This document shows positions 24,461-40,200 of a DNA stretch of 64,000 nt, piece by piece (the stretch's first letter is position 1; each line of letters begins with the position of its first letter). Source of the DNA: Zoogloea oleivorans. GTDB lineage: Bacteria > Pseudomonadota > Gammaproteobacteria > Burkholderiales > Rhodocyclaceae. The stretch is taken from the NCBI RefSeq assembly GCF_008107625.1, contig NZ_SDKK01000011.1, positions 62,001 through 126,000 of the forward strand, in the 5' to 3' direction. The position numbers were made by a program, and so were the translations under genes. The notes below the pieces were generated by a model, which saw only the letters and a program-made list of their open reading frames with translations, ran no database searches and was not told the origin of the DNA.

Positions 24461-25723
24461 ATGCTCCTGAAAACACCCGAACTCCTCGCCCCGGCCGGCT
24501 CCCTGGCCATGCTCGACACCGCCTTCGGCTTTGGCGCCACCGCCATCTACGCCGGCCAGCCGCGCTACTCACTGCGCGTACGCAATAATGATTTCGGCGA
24601 TCTGCCGGTTCTCGCCGACGGCATCCAGCGCGCCCGCGCGCAGGGCAAACGCTTTTACGTGGTCGCCAACATCTTTCCCCACGGCGCCAAGATCAAGACC
24701 TTCCTGAAAGATATCGCCCCGGTCATCGCCCTCCAGCCGGACGCCCTGATCATGTCCGACCCGGGCCTGATCCTGATGGTCCGCGAAAACTGGCCCGACA
24801 TGCCGATCCACCTGTCGGTACAGGCCAACACCGTGAATGCCGCGGCCGTGCGCTTCTGGAAGATGGCCGGTGTGTCCCGCGTGATCCTGTCCCGCGAATT
24901 GTCTCTCGACGAGATCGCCAGCGTCCGCCAGGACTGCCCCGACATGGAGCTGGAGGTCTTCATCCACGGCGCCCTGTGCATTGCCTATTCGGGCCGCTGC
25001 CTGCTGTCCGGCTACTTCAATCACCGGGACCCCAACCAGGGCAGTTGCACCAACTCGTGCCGCTGGGACTTCAAGACCCACGAAGCCAAGACCTGCGGCG
25101 CCGGTGACGTGCATCTGATCGAAGAGCCGCACAAGCGCCCCGGCGAGTACATGCCCATCGAAGAGGACGAGCACGGCACCTACATCCTCAACTCCAAGGA
25201 TCTGCGCGCCATCGAGCACATCCAGCGGCTCACCGAAATCGGCATCGACTCCTTCAAGATCGAAGGCCGCACCAAGAGCCCGTATTACGTCGCCCGTACC
25301 TGCCAGGCCTACCGCCAGGCCATCGACGATGCAGTCGCCGGCCGTTCGCTCGACCCGGCGCTGCTCGGCCAGCTCGAAGGCCTCGCCAATCGCGGCTATA
25401 CCGACGGCTTTCTGCAGCGCCACACGCCCCACGAAACCCAGAACTACCTGCGTGGCCACTCCGAATCCAATCGCAGCCTGTACGTGGGTGACGTGGTGGG
25501 CTTCGACAGCGTGCGCGGCCTGGCCGAAATCGCCTCGAAGAACGCTTTTTCCGTGGGCGACCGGATTGAGCTCGTCCACCCTGCCGGCAACCGGGAAATC
25601 CTCATAGATCGGATCGTCAACGCCGCCGGCGACGAGATCCAGCGCGTGCCGGGCAGCGATCACCGGGCCTGGCTACCCCTCCCGCCTGACAGCGTCGGCG
25701 CCTTCGTCGCACGTTTTCTGTAG
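24461..25723 (+). CDS. trhP: Peptidase U32-family tRNA hydroxylation protein TrhP (YegQ)
   Basis: The 420-residue protein matches YegQ/TrhP, needed for 5-hydroxyuridine at tRNA position 34 with prephenate as the likely oxygen donor pathway in E. coli. Seen: PELLAPAGSLAMLDTAF, IYAGQPRYSLRVRNNDF (family hallmark), and the Cys set in LCIAYSGRCLLSGYFNHRD and GSCTNSCRWDF that probably binds an iron-sulfur cluster. ATG 24461 is preferred to GTG 24431 because relatives begin just before PELLAPAG. Confidence 0.9.
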   Translation: MLLKTPELLAPAGSLAMLDTAFGFGATAIYAGQPRYSLRVRNNDFGDLPVLADGIQRARAQGKRFYVVANIFPHGAKIKTFLKDIAPVIALQPDALIMSDPGLILMVRENWPDMPIHLSVQANTVNAAAVRFWKMAGVSRVILSRELSLDEIASVRQDCPDMELEVFIHGALCIAYSGRCLLSGYFNHRDPNQGSCTNSCRWDFKTHEAKTCGAGDVHLIEEPHKRPGEYMPIEEDEHGTYILNSKDLRAIEHIQRLTEIGIDSFKIEGRTKSPYYVARTCQAYRQAIDDAVAGRSLDPALLGQLEGLANRGYTDGFLQRHTPHETQNYLRGHSESNRSLYVGDVVGFDSVRGLAEIASKNAFSVGDRIELVHPAGNREILIDRIVNAAGDEIQRVPGSDHRAWLPLPPDSVGAFVARFL

Positions 25724-25737
25724 CAGGCGCGAGAATC

Positions 25738-25766
25738 TTGCATAAGGCGCTGAACTAGTTCAAAAT
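25738..25766 (+). promoter_or_regulatory. Possible rpmE promoter
   Basis: TTGCAT (25738-25743), 17-nt spacer, CAAAAT (25761-25766). Both hexamers are imperfect sigma-70 matches but the spacing is ideal and the position is 57 nt before the rpmE start. Confidence 0.35.
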
Positions 25767-25822
25767 ACCGCGTTCCCGGGTGGCCAAATTCACCACCCAC
25801 TTGTAACTCAAAGGACCCTGCG

Positions 25823-26041
25823 ATGAAAGCCGATATCCATCCGAAATACGAAGCAGTGGCAGTGACCTGCTCCTGCGGCAACGCCTTCACGACCCGCTCC
25901 ACCATGAGCAAGTCGCAACTGCACGTTGAAGTCTGCTCCGCCTGCCACCCGTTCTACACCGGCAAGCAGAAGATTGTGGACACCGCCGGTCGCGTCGAGC
26001 GCTTCCGTCAGAAGTACGGTTCCGTGCAGCGTCTGGGCTGA
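25823..26041 (+). CDS. rpmE: 50S ribosomal protein L31, zinc-binding form
   Basis: The 72-residue protein begins [20 protein letters not shown] and has the zinc ligands Cys16, Cys18, Cys38 and Cys41 of the C+ type L31. It joins the two ribosomal subunits in the central protuberance region. Ribosome site AAAGGA precedes ATG 25823. A strong terminator follows 31 bp after the stop, so it is probably monocistronic. Confidence 0.98.
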   Translation: MKADIHPKYEAVAVTCSCGNAFTTRSTMSKSQLHVEVCSACHPFYTGKQKIVDTAGRVERFRQKYGSVQRLG

Positions 26042-26067
26042 TTACCGCGCATTACCGGTATCGTCCG

Positions 26068-26094
26068 AAAAAGGCAGCCACGGCTGCCTTTTTT
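26068..26094 (+). terminator. rpmE terminator
   Basis: Stem GGCAGC (26073-26078) / GCTGCC (26083-26088) with loop CACG, flanked by an A-run and followed by TTTTTT. Works on the plus strand; the A-run would give a T-run on the other strand too. Confidence 0.9.
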
Positions 26095-26129
26095 ATTGCC
26101 CGAAGAGCCCCCACGCATTGCCAAAGCCC

Positions 26130-27758
26130 ATGCCCAACGCCGCACCACGCTTCGCCCTGCCGGCCCCGCTGGAAGGCTGGCCGCTGGCCCTGCTTCTCGC
26201 CATCTACCTGCTTGTCGGCACCACCGGACACCTTCCGTGGCGCGGCGATGACCTCACCCATCTGGGGCCGATCCATTCCATCCTGACGAATGGCAGCTGG
26301 CTGCTTCCCCAGATCGCCGGTGAAAGCTACCTGGGCAATCCACCCCTCTATTACTGGCTGGGCGCCTTGCTGGCCAAACTGCTGGACTGGCTGATTCCCG
26401 TCCACGACGCCGCCCGCCTTGCCAGCAGCGTGTTCACCGCGGCCACCCTCTACTGGACCGGTCTCGCCGCCCGCCGCCTGTACGGAGACAAAGCCTTTAC
26501 GCCAGCCATCCTGCTTGGCATGGGCTCCCTCGGGCTGGTCGTCCATGCCCACGAAACGCAACCCATACTGGCCCAGCTGGCAGGCATGGCCCTGTGCTAC
26601 GCCGGTCTTGGCGAGCTGGCCGAAAAGCCTTATCGCGGCGGTATCCAGGCCGGCATCGGAACCGGCATGGCCTTCCTCGCCAGCGGGCTCTCCGGCCTGG
26701 TGCTGACCCTCCCGGTGCTCATCATTGCCCCCCTGCTTTGCCCCAACTGCCGATCCCGGGCAGTGATTTCCGGCATTGCCCTCGGCATCGCCGTGGCTGC
26801 CCTCATCAGCCTTAGCTGGCTCGGTAGCGTAGCCGCCAGCCAGCCCGGTGAAGTCACCCGGTGGTGGCGCGAAGAACTCCTCAGCATAGTGCCACCCCAG
26901 TCCGGCCTACCCTCCTTCGGCAAACTCATCCAGCTCCTCGGCTGGTTCGCCTGGCCCCTGTGGCCGATAGCCGGATGGGCCATCTGGCGCAACCACAAAA
27001 AACTCGCCACGCCGCAGCTCGCGCTGCCGATCATCGCCAGCATGCTGGCCATTCTTCTCGTCGCGACCACCGGTGGTCTGCGCGCCGCCAGCACGCTGCC
27101 GATCATTCCACCCCTGTGCCTGCTGGCCGCCCTGGGCGTCGAAAGCCTGCGCCGCGGCGCCGCCAACGCCTTCGACTGGTTCGGCGTGATGGCCTTCATC
27201 TTCTTCGGACTGCTCGTCTGGCTTGGCTGGAGTGCGCTGCATTTTGGCTGGCCGCCAGGCCTCGCCCGCAGCGTTGCCAAGATGGCGCCTGACTTCCAGG
27301 CGGGCAATATCGCCTGGGGCGCCACGATCGGGGCGCTCCTCAGTGCGGCCATGCTGCTTGTCCCGACGCTGATTCAGCGCACGCCCTTGCGCGGTGCCAC
27401 CAACTGGGCAGTCGGCATGACTCTCCTGTGGTGCCTGGCAGTCACCCTCTGGCAACCATGGTTCGCCCACACCAAGAACTATCAGCCGGTAGCGGCAGAG
27501 TTGCGCACCCTCCTCGCCGATCAAGCCCCTGGCTGTATCAAGCGCAAAGGGCTCGGCGACACCCAGCGGGCGGCGCTCGATTACTTCGCCGATATTCGCA
27601 CCGTTCAGTATCAGGACGCGGCGGACTGCCGGCTGCTCCTCACCTATTCAAGCGGATCCAATTCACAACGAGTTCCAGCGGAGTGGAACATGCTGAAGGA
27701 GCGCCGCCTGGGAGCTGGCCGCAAAGCAGAAACATTCAGACTGTATCGCCGCGACTAA
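26130..27758 (+). CDS. GT-C (PMT/ArnT-like, GT39/83) membrane glycosyltransferase
   Basis: The 542-residue protein has about 11 hydrophobic segments and a C-terminal soluble part. The first periplasmic loop (WRGDDLTHLGPIHSILTNG) has an Asp-Asp in place of the usual Asp-Glu catalytic pair, followed by GNPPLYYWLGALL, a typical ArnT/PMT_2 signature. It would move a sugar from a polyprenyl phosphate to a lipid or protein. It is not adjacent to a donor synthase; a second set of such genes lies at 44736-48820. ATG 26130 follows the rpmE terminator by 36 nt. Confidence 0.8.
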   Translation: MPNAAPRFALPAPLEGWPLALLLAIYLLVGTTGHLPWRGDDLTHLGPIHSILTNGSWLLPQIAGESYLGNPPLYYWLGALLAKLLDWLIPVHDAARLASSVFTAATLYWTGLAARRLYGDKAFTPAILLGMGSLGLVVHAHETQPILAQLAGMALCYAGLGELAEKPYRGGIQAGIGTGMAFLASGLSGLVLTLPVLIIAPLLCPNCRSRAVISGIALGIAVAALISLSWLGSVAASQPGEVTRWWREELLSIVPPQSGLPSFGKLIQLLGWFAWPLWPIAGWAIWRNHKKLATPQLALPIIASMLAILLVATTGGLRAASTLPIIPPLCLLAALGVESLRRGAANAFDWFGVMAFIFFGLLVWLGWSALHFGWPPGLARSVAKMAPDFQAGNIAWGATIGALLSAAMLLVPTLIQRTPLRGATNWAVGMTLLWCLAVTLWQPWFAHTKNYQPVAAELRTLLADQAPGCIKRKGLGDTQRAALDYFADIRTVQYQDAADCRLLLTYSSGSNSQRVPAEWNMLKERRLGAGRKAETFRLYRRD

Positions 27759-27950
27759 GACCCCGCCTCATCAGCACAGCCGCATTACACACCCGACCCC
27801 TGATGGCCCTGGCGAGCGACTGCGCAGCGTGAGCCGGCTGCCATCAAAAACCTGTCGAAAACATCCTGAACGTTTTGGAAGTGCCGGCCAATGGCCGACT
27901 CCGTACTGACGGACGTCAGGCGCGGAAAGTACAGCAAGCCCGGAGAGGGC
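27759..27950. other. Convergent intergenic region GT-C / ftsB
   Basis: Nothing coding is seen in these 192 nt. It contains two short dyads, CGGCC-AAT-GGCCG (near 27886-27898) and CTGACG-GA-CGTCAG (27906-27919), which may help to end transcription from both sides, but neither is followed by a T-run. Confidence 0.3.
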
Positions 27951-28226
27951 CTACTTTTGCTGGGGAGTCTGGACGAAGACCTCGTCCGGCTTGGTGAGCC
28001 CAAGCTCGAAGCGGGCGCGTTCTTCCACCGCTTCGTAACCAGTCTTGAGGTCGCGAACTTCCGCTTCCAGACCGGTATTGCGTTGCTCCAGCTTGCGGTT
28101 TCCGTCTTTCTGGGCCGCCAGCTGCTTTTCCACTTCCCATACGCGCAGCCATCCACCCTTGCCGATCCACAAGGGATACTGCAAGGCGACAGCAAGAAGG
28201 GCTATGACGAGAACTGGCCAGCGCAT
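27951..28226 (-). CDS. ftsB: Cell division protein FtsB
   Basis: The 91-residue bitopic protein of the divisome (FtsQLB) has a short cytosolic start, one transmembrane helix (WPVLVIALLAVALQYPLWI) and a periplasmic coiled coil (about 30-70, VWEVEKQLAAQKDGNRKLEQ region). ATG 28226 gives the usual family start MRW; an in-frame ATG at 28271 that overlaps the eno stop (TGATG) would add 15 residues and cannot be excluded. It is the last gene of pyrG-kdsA-eno-ftsB, a conserved order in betaproteobacteria. Confidence 0.93.
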   Translation of the reverse strand: MRWPVLVIALLAVALQYPLWIGKGGWLRVWEVEKQLAAQKDGNRKLEQRNTGLEAEVRDLKTGYEAVEERARFELGLTKPDEVFVQTPQQK

Positions 28227-28270
28227 AAGAAGCGGACCAGCCGGCACAAGGCCGGCCGGTCCGGCCTGCA

Positions 28271-29578
<1,308 letters not shown>

Positions 29579-29654
29579 CTAAATTGAAACCGGCGACCAT
29601 GAAATCGCCTTGAACTCGTAATCGGAAAACGGCCGCCCATGGCAGCCGGGCAGA

Positions 29655-30494
29655 TCAGGCGCGCAGCTCCTCGAAGCCCTGGCCCTTGACCAGTGCGTCA
29701 ATCCCCTTGAGGGTTGCCAGCAGCGCCTTCATCTTGTCCAGCGGCCACGCGTTGGGGCCATCGGAGAAAGCCTTGGCGGGATCCGGATGGGTTTCCATGA
29801 ACAGGCCGGAGATACCGACCGCCATCGCCGCCCGTGCCAACACCGGCACGAACTCGCGCTGACCACCGGAGACGGTGCCCTGCCCGCCGGGCAACTGGAC
29901 CGAATGGGTGGCATCGAACACCACCGGACAACCGGTTTCCCGCATGATCGCCAAGGAGCGCATGTCGGAAACCAGATTGTTGTAGCCGAAAGACGCTCCA
30001 CGTTCGCAGACCATGATGGTGTCCGCGCCCCCATTGGCTTCGCGGGCCTTGTCCACCACGTTCTTCATGTCGCCCGGGGCCAGAAACTGACCCTTCTTGA
30101 TGTTCACCGGCTTGCCGGAAGCGGCCACCGCATGGATGAAATCCGTCTGGCGGCACAGGAAGGCCGGCGTCTGCAGCACATCGACGGCCGCGGCCACATC
30201 GGCAACTTCATGCTCGGCATGCACGTCGGTAAGAACCGGCACACCCAGTTTCTCGCGGACTTCGGCGAGAATCGCCAGGCCCTTCTCCATGCCCATCCCG
30301 CGATAGGACTTGCCGGAGCTCCGGTTGGCCTTGTCGTAACTGGACTTGTAGATGAAGGGAATGGCCAGTTCGGCACAGATCTCCTTCAGCTGCTCGGCAG
30401 TTTCCAGGGCCATTTCCCGGGACTCGATGACGCAAGGTCCGGCGATCAGGAAGAAAGGCTTGTCGAGACCGACGTCGAAGCCGCAAAGTTTCAT
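29655..30494 (-). CDS. kdsA: KDO-8-phosphate synthase
   Basis: Condenses phosphoenolpyruvate with arabinose-5-phosphate, the first step of KDO formation for lipopolysaccharide. The 279 residues show [43 protein letters not shown] and [20 protein letters not shown]-type landmarks of the family (the last near residue 190). The Asn in [11 protein letters not shown]-type surroundings suggests the metal-independent class, but I cannot confirm this. It begins 11 nt after pyrG. Confidence 0.98.
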   Translation of the reverse strand: MKLCGFDVGLDKPFFLIAGPCVIESREMALETAEQLKEICAELAIPFIYKSSYDKANRSSGKSYRGMGMEKGLAILAEVREKLGVPVLTDVHAEHEVADVAAAVDVLQTPAFLCRQTDFIHAVAASGKPVNIKKGQFLAPGDMKNVVDKAREANGGADTIMVCERGASFGYNNLVSDMRSLAIMRETGCPVVFDATHSVQLPGGQGTVSGGQREFVPVLARAAMAVGISGLFMETHPDPAKAFSDGPNAWPLDKMKALLATLKGIDALVKGQGFEELRA

Positions 30495-30505
30495 GGGTTT
30501 TCCTT

Positions 30506-32840
<2,335 letters not shown>

Positions 32841-32851
32841 GGTGCGTCTCC

Positions 32852-34831
<1,980 letters not shown>

Positions 34832-34902
34832 CGATCCATCTCCTCTAACCATTCTCTTTGCGCCGGATCTGCGTCCGGCCTCTTTTCAGGTGCTGCCTGC
34901 GA

Positions 34903-35331
34903 CTAGCTTACCTTGGCACGCAACTCGTCGGGGATAGGCACCGACTTGCCGGTGCGGGGATCCATCCACACCACCTTGGCGGCCCCCTCGGCAAAGACTC
35001 GATCATCCCCCTCAACCCCCAGTTCATACCAGGTCATCACACTGCTGCGACCCGGCTCACCGGCATACAGCCGCACCACCACCGTCGCCGGGTAGTTCAC
35101 CGGAATCATGAAGGTGCAACTGGCATTGATGATCACCGCCCCGCTTTCCGACTGAGGGCTGACAACGTAACCATACGCCTCCAGCCATTCGACCCGGGCC
35201 TGCTCGAAGTAGCGGAAATAAATCGTGTTGTTCACATGCCCGTAAAAATCCATGTCACCCCAGCGAACGGGGATTTTCGTGGTCAGCAGCAGCTTGCGGG
35301 TCGGGGTCTGGTCGGATACGGCCGTGCTCAT
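34903..35331 (-). CDS. Hotdog-fold acyl-CoA thioesterase (4-hydroxybenzoyl-CoA thioesterase/YbgC type)
   Basis: The 142-residue single-domain hotdog protein has the family motif WGDMDFYGHVNN with the catalytic Asp. It hydrolyses acyl-CoA thioesters; the substrate is unknown. AGGAGA precedes ATG 35331. It lies 71 bp before the AACS gene on the same strand and is divergent from ETF-QO, with a shared upstream region containing a strong palindrome. Context suggests a role in acyl-CoA turnover. Confidence 0.87.
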   Translation of the reverse strand: MSTAVSDQTPTRKLLLTTKIPVRWGDMDFYGHVNNTIYFRYFEQARVEWLEAYGYVVSPQSESGAVIINASCTFMIPVNYPATVVVRLYAGEPGRSSVMTWYELGVEGDDRVFAEGAAKVVWMDPRTGKSVPIPDELRAKVS

Positions 35332-35420
35332 GATTCATGCTCTCCTGGGTTGATTATTATTCGCTTGACAAAGGGCTGAACAAGGGCGCTTTAGCACCCC
35401 GTACGCTTTCAAGCCAATGT

Positions 35421-35440
35421 AACATACGCCTGCGTATGTT
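35421..35440. promoter_or_regulatory. Palindromic operator candidate between thioesterase and ETF-QO genes
   Basis: Perfect 9-bp arms AACATACGC (35421-35429) and GCGTATGTT (35432-35440) around CT. It lies 90 bp from the thioesterase start and 121 bp from the ETF-QO start. The form fits a TetR-type regulator; the regulator is not in the adjacent DNA. A possible thioesterase promoter (TTGTTC-N16-AATAAT on the minus strand, near 35360-35390) lies between it and the gene. Confidence 0.6.
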
Positions 35441-35560
35441 GATCAAGGCCAGCGGCTTAAGCCCTTTTCGGGATTGCCCTGAGTCGGGCTCGGGGTTACG
35501 CTTCGATAGTTACGGTTTAAGCAAAAAAACAAATCCAATAGATTTCAGGAGGAGGCAGCA

Positions 35561-37204
35561 ATGGAACGTGATTCCATGGAATTTGACGTCCTGATCGTGG
35601 GCGGAGGCCCGGCGGGTCTTTCCGCAGCGATCCGGCTCAAGCAACTTGCAGCAGAAAAGGGCCAGGATTTCACCGTCTGCCTGATTGAAAAGGCCGCCGA
35701 AGTCGGCTCCCATATCTTGTCTGGCGCGGTGCTTGATCCCCGCGCCCTCAACGAACTCTTTCCCGACTGGAAGGAACGCGGTGCACCGCTCAACACCCCG
35801 GTCACCGAAGACCGCGTGATCTTCCTGTCGGAAACCGGCGGCAAACAGATCCCCAACGGCCTGCTCCCCGACGCCTTCCACAACGAGGGCAACTACATCG
35901 TGCGCCTCGGCAACATCGCCAAGTGGCTGGGCGAACAGGCCGAAGCGATGGGCGTGGAGGTCTATCCGGGCTTCTCCGGCTCCCAGCTGCTGTTCGATGA
36001 AAACGGCGCCGTGGCCGGCGTGATCACCGGCGACATGGGCGTATTGAAGGATGGCACCCAGGGCCCCAACTTCCAGCCGGGCATGGAACTGCGCGCCAAG
36101 TACACGCTGTTCGCCGAAGGCTGTCGCGGCCACCTGGGCAAGCAGCTCGAAGCGCGCTACAACTTGCGTGAAGGCGTCGATCCGCAAACCTACGGACTCG
36201 GCATCAAGGAACTGTGGGAAATCCCCGCCGCCCAGCACCAGCAGGGCCTGGTGGTGCATACCGCCGGCTGGCCGATGGACACAGCCACTTACGGCGGCGG
36301 CTTCGCCTATCACCTCGAAGACAACCTGGTGTCGGTCGGCTACGTGGTCGGTCTTAACTACACCAACCCCTACCTGTCGCCCTTTGAAGAATTCCAGCGT
36401 TACAAGACGCACCCGGAAATCAGCAAGTTCCTTGAAGGTGGCAAGCGCATCGCCTACGGTGCCCGTGCCATTGCAGCCGGCGGCCTGCAGAGCCAGCCCA
36501 AGCTGGTCTTTCCGGGTGGTGCGCTGATCGGTGACGATGCCGGCTTCCTCAACGCCGCCCGCATCAAGGGCAGCCACGCGGCCATGAAGTCCGGCATGCT
36601 GGCCGCCGAAGCCGCCTACAACGCCCTCGTCGCCGAGCGCGCCCAGGACGAGCTGAGCGCCTTCCCGGAAGCTTTCAAGGCCAGCTGGCTGCACGCCGAA
36701 CTGCACAAGACCCGCAACTTCAAGCCCTACATGAAAAAGGGCCTGTGGCTCGGCTCGCTGCTCTTTGGCATCGACCAGAAACTGTTCGGTGGCAATGTTC
36801 CCTGGACGCTGCACAACTCGGCAGACCACACGACGCTCAAGCCCGCCGCCGAGTGCGCCCCAATCTCCTACCCGAAGCCGGACGGCAAGCTCACCTTCGA
36901 CCGCCTGTCGTCAGTCTTCCTGTCCAACACGAACCACGAAGAAGACGAGCCCTGCCACCTGCAGCTCAAGGATGCGTCGGTGCCGATCTCGATCAACCTG
37001 GCGAAGTACGACGCTCCCGAGCAGCGCTACTGCCCGGCTGGCGTGTATGAAATCGTGCGCAGCCCGGAAGGCGACAATCCGCGCCTGCAGATCAATGCCC
37101 AGAACTGCGTGCACTGCAAGACCTGCGACATCAAGGACCCGACCCAGAACATCAACTGGGTAACGCCGCAAGGCGGCGAAGGGCCGATCTACCAGGGGAT
37201 GTAA
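35561..37204 (+). CDS. etfD: Electron transfer flavoprotein-ubiquinone oxidoreductase
   Basis: Inner-membrane flavoprotein that passes electrons from ETF (fatty acid and amino acid oxidation) to ubiquinone. The 547 residues have the FAD-binding VLIVGGGPAGLSAAI at the N-terminus, the quinone-site region around residue 250 (AGWPMDTATYGGGFAYH) and a C-terminal 4Fe-4S cluster with Cys in RYCPAGVYE and NCVHCKTCDIKDP. GGAGGAGGC precedes ATG 35561. No etfAB genes are in the window. Expression may be governed by the palindrome 121 bp upstream. Confidence 0.96.
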   Translation: MERDSMEFDVLIVGGGPAGLSAAIRLKQLAAEKGQDFTVCLIEKAAEVGSHILSGAVLDPRALNELFPDWKERGAPLNTPVTEDRVIFLSETGGKQIPNGLLPDAFHNEGNYIVRLGNIAKWLGEQAEAMGVEVYPGFSGSQLLFDENGAVAGVITGDMGVLKDGTQGPNFQPGMELRAKYTLFAEGCRGHLGKQLEARYNLREGVDPQTYGLGIKELWEIPAAQHQQGLVVHTAGWPMDTATYGGGFAYHLEDNLVSVGYVVGLNYTNPYLSPFEEFQRYKTHPEISKFLEGGKRIAYGARAIAAGGLQSQPKLVFPGGALIGDDAGFLNAARIKGSHAAMKSGMLAAEAAYNALVAERAQDELSAFPEAFKASWLHAELHKTRNFKPYMKKGLWLGSLLFGIDQKLFGGNVPWTLHNSADHTTLKPAAECAPISYPKPDGKLTFDRLSSVFLSNTNHEEDEPCHLQLKDASVPISINLAKYDAPEQRYCPAGVYEIVRSPEGDNPRLQINAQNCVHCKTCDIKDPTQNINWVTPQGGEGPIYQGM

Positions 37205-37220
37205 GCACTCCGCCGGTGTT

Positions 37221-37242
37221 GTCGGACTCAAGTCCGATCCAC
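37221..37242 (-). repeat. Single REP element
   Basis: A 22-nt unit read on the minus strand as GTGG followed by the palindrome ATCGGACT-TG-AGTCCGAC. It is a diverged copy of the REP units at 50574 and 57424 and lies just after the etfD stop, between convergent genes. Confidence 0.75.
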
Positions 37243-37246
37243 AAAA

Positions 37247-37277
37247 AAACGGCCGTCGCGCAATGCGACGGCCGTTT
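37247..37277. terminator. Bidirectional terminator between etfD and purL
   Basis: Thirteen-bp perfect stem AAACGGCCGTCGC (37247-37259) / GCGACGGCCGTTT (37265-37277) with loop GCAAT. A-rich on the left and T-rich on the right, so it can serve etfD on the plus strand and purL on the minus strand. Confidence 0.92.
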
Positions 37278-37297
37278 CTGTTTGGGGCTTTCGATTA

Positions 37298-40200
37298 TCA
37301 GCCGACCCACTTCCGCGCGTTGCGGAACATGCGCAGCCACGGCGAATCCTCACCCAGATCGGCCGGATGCCAGCTCATCTGCACGGTACGGGCCGTGCGC
37401 TCGGGGTGCGGCATCATGATCGTGAAGCGGCCGTCCGGCGTGGTCAGGCCAGTGATGCCGGCGGGCGAGCCGTTCGGGTTGAACGGATAGCGCTCGGCGA
37501 CGGCACCGCTGTTGTCCACGTAGCGCAGGGCGATCTTCGCGTTGTCCTGGGCATCGACGCCCTGGAACACCGCGCGGCCTTCGCCATGGGAGACGACGAT
37601 CGGCATGCGGCTGCCAGCCATGCCGGCCAGCAGGATCGACGGGCTTTCCTGCACCTCCACCATCACGAAGCGGGCCTCGAACTGCTCGCTGCGGTTGCGC
37701 TGGAAGCGCGGCCAGGTTTCGGCACCGGGAATGATCTCGGCCAGGTTGGACATCATCTGGCAGCCGTTGCAGACGCCCAGCGCGAAGGTGTCGGTACGCT
37801 GGAAGAAGGCTTCGAACTGTTCGCGCAGCATCGGGTTGAACAGGATCGACTTGGCCCAGCCCTGCCCCGCCCCGAGCACGTCGCCATACGAGAAGCCGCC
37901 ACAGGCCGCGAGGCCCGTGAAGTCGGACAGGTGCACGCGACCGGCCTGCAGGTCGGACATATGCACATCAAAGGGAGCGAAGCCGGCACGCTCGAAAGCG
38001 GCCGCCATTTCGGCCTGGGAGTTGACGCCCTGCTCGCGCAGGATGGCCACCTTCGGACGGACACCAGTGGCGATGAAGGGGGCAGCGATGTCTTCGGCGG
38101 CGTCATAGCTCAGGGCCACCGACAAACCGGGGTTGGCGACATCGGCCAGCGCGTCGAATTCTTCCTTGGCGCACTCGGCATCGTCACGCAGGCGGGCGAT
38201 CCGGTAGCTGGTCTCGGACCACAGCTGCAGCAACTCGGCGCGGGGTGCCTGGAAGACCAGCTTGGCGTTGCGCCAGAAGCGCATCTCGTCCCGGTCATTG
38301 GGCTCGCCGACGAAATGGTAGGACAAACGCGCTTGACGCAGGGCTTCGGTGAAGCGGCTGCGGTCGGCCCGGCGAATCTGGATCACGGCGCCCAGTTCTT
38401 CGGCAAACAGCGCCTTGAAGAGCATGTCGTTGAAACGGCCCTTGAGCGAATCCGGACGCTTGTCGAGACCATCGACGTCGTTCATGTACTGATCGTAGGC
38501 GACGGTATCGAGCATCACCGACAGGCCGCACTTGGAGGCAAAGGCCATTTCGCACAGGGTGGCGAAGAGGCCGCCGTCGGAGCGGTCGTGGTAGGCGAGG
38601 ATCAGGTCATCCTGACGCCACTTCTGGATCAGTTCGAAGAAGGCCTTGAGCTGGGCGGCATCCACATCCGGCGCGTGTTCGGCGACGGAATTGTAGGCCT
38701 GGGCCAGCACCGAACCGCCAAGGCGGTTCTGGTTGTTGCCGAGATCGATGAGCAGCAACTCGGTTTCGACGCCTTCCGGGAACTGCAGTTGCGGTGTAAG
38801 GGTGCGGCGCACGTCCTGCACGGCCGCAAAGCCGGTGACGATCAGCGACAGCGGCGACACGACCTGCTTGTCCTCGCCCGCGTCATTCCAGGCGGTGCGC
38901 ATGGACAGGGAGTCCTTGCCGACCGGAATCGAAATGCCGGCGGCCTGGCAGAAGTGCGACACGGCCTCGACCGTCTTGAACAGCTTGACGTCCTCGCCCC
39001 GGTGACCGGCAGCAGCCATCCAGTTGGCGGAGAGCTTCACGTCGCCCAGCGAACGGATATCGGCGGCGGCGATGTTGGTGATCGCCTCGCCGATCGCCAT
39101 GCGGCCGGAAGCCGGGGCGTCGATGGTGGCCAGCGGCGTGCGCTCACCCATGGCGAAGGCTTCGCCCAGGTAGCCGTGGTAGCTCATGGTGGTCACGGCC
39201 ACGTCGGCCACCGGGATCTGCCACGGGCCGACCATCTGGTCGCGGGCGGTCATGCCGCCGACGGAACGGTCGCCGATGGTGATCAGGAAGTTCTTGCTGG
39301 CCACGGCCGGCATGCACAGCACGCGCTTGCAGGCGTCGGCCAGATAGATATCGGTGACATCGAAGGGCGGCACGAAAACCTGACGGGTGGATACATTGCG
39401 GGTCATCTTCGGCGGCTTGCCGAGGAGAACCTGCATTTCCATGTCCACGGCGTCGTTGCCGAAGTGACGGTCGGAGACCACCAGGCGGCCGTCGTCGGAC
39501 GCGGTGCCGACCACCGCAAACGGGCAGCGCTCGCGCTCGCACAGGGCACGGAAGACTTCGAGGTTTTCCGGGGCGATGGCGATGACGTAGCGTTCTTGCG
39601 ATTCGTTGGACCAGATTTCCCGCGGGCTCATGCCCGGCTCTTCGATGTGCACTTCACGCAATTCAAAGTGCGCGCCGAGGCTGGCGGAATCGGCCAGCTC
39701 GGGGAAGGCATTGGAGAGGCCACCGGCGCCCACGTCGTGGATGGCGAGAATGGGGTTGTCGGCGCCCTTCTGCCAGCAGGCGTCGATGACCTCCTGGCAG
39801 CGGCGTTCGATTTCCGGGTTGCCGCGCTGTACGGAAGCGAAGTCCAGATCAGCGGTATTGGTGCCGGTCGCCATGGACGACGCGGCGCCACCGCCAAGGC
39901 CGATCAGCATGCCCGGCCCGCCCAGTTGAATCAGCAGGGTGCCGGGGCCGAACTTGACCTTGAAGGACTGCTCGGCCTGGATGCTGCCGAGGCCGCCGGC
40001 GATCATGATCGGCTTGTGATAGCCGCGCACTTCATCCTGCACGCTCTGCTGGAAGGTACGGAAATAACCGGTCAGGTTGGGACGGCCGAATTCGTTGTTG
40101 AAGGCCGCCGCACCCAGCGGGCCTTCGATCATGATGTCGAGGGCCGAGGCAATGCGCTCGGGCTTGCCGTAGTGTTCCTCCCAGGCCTGCTCGAAGCCGG

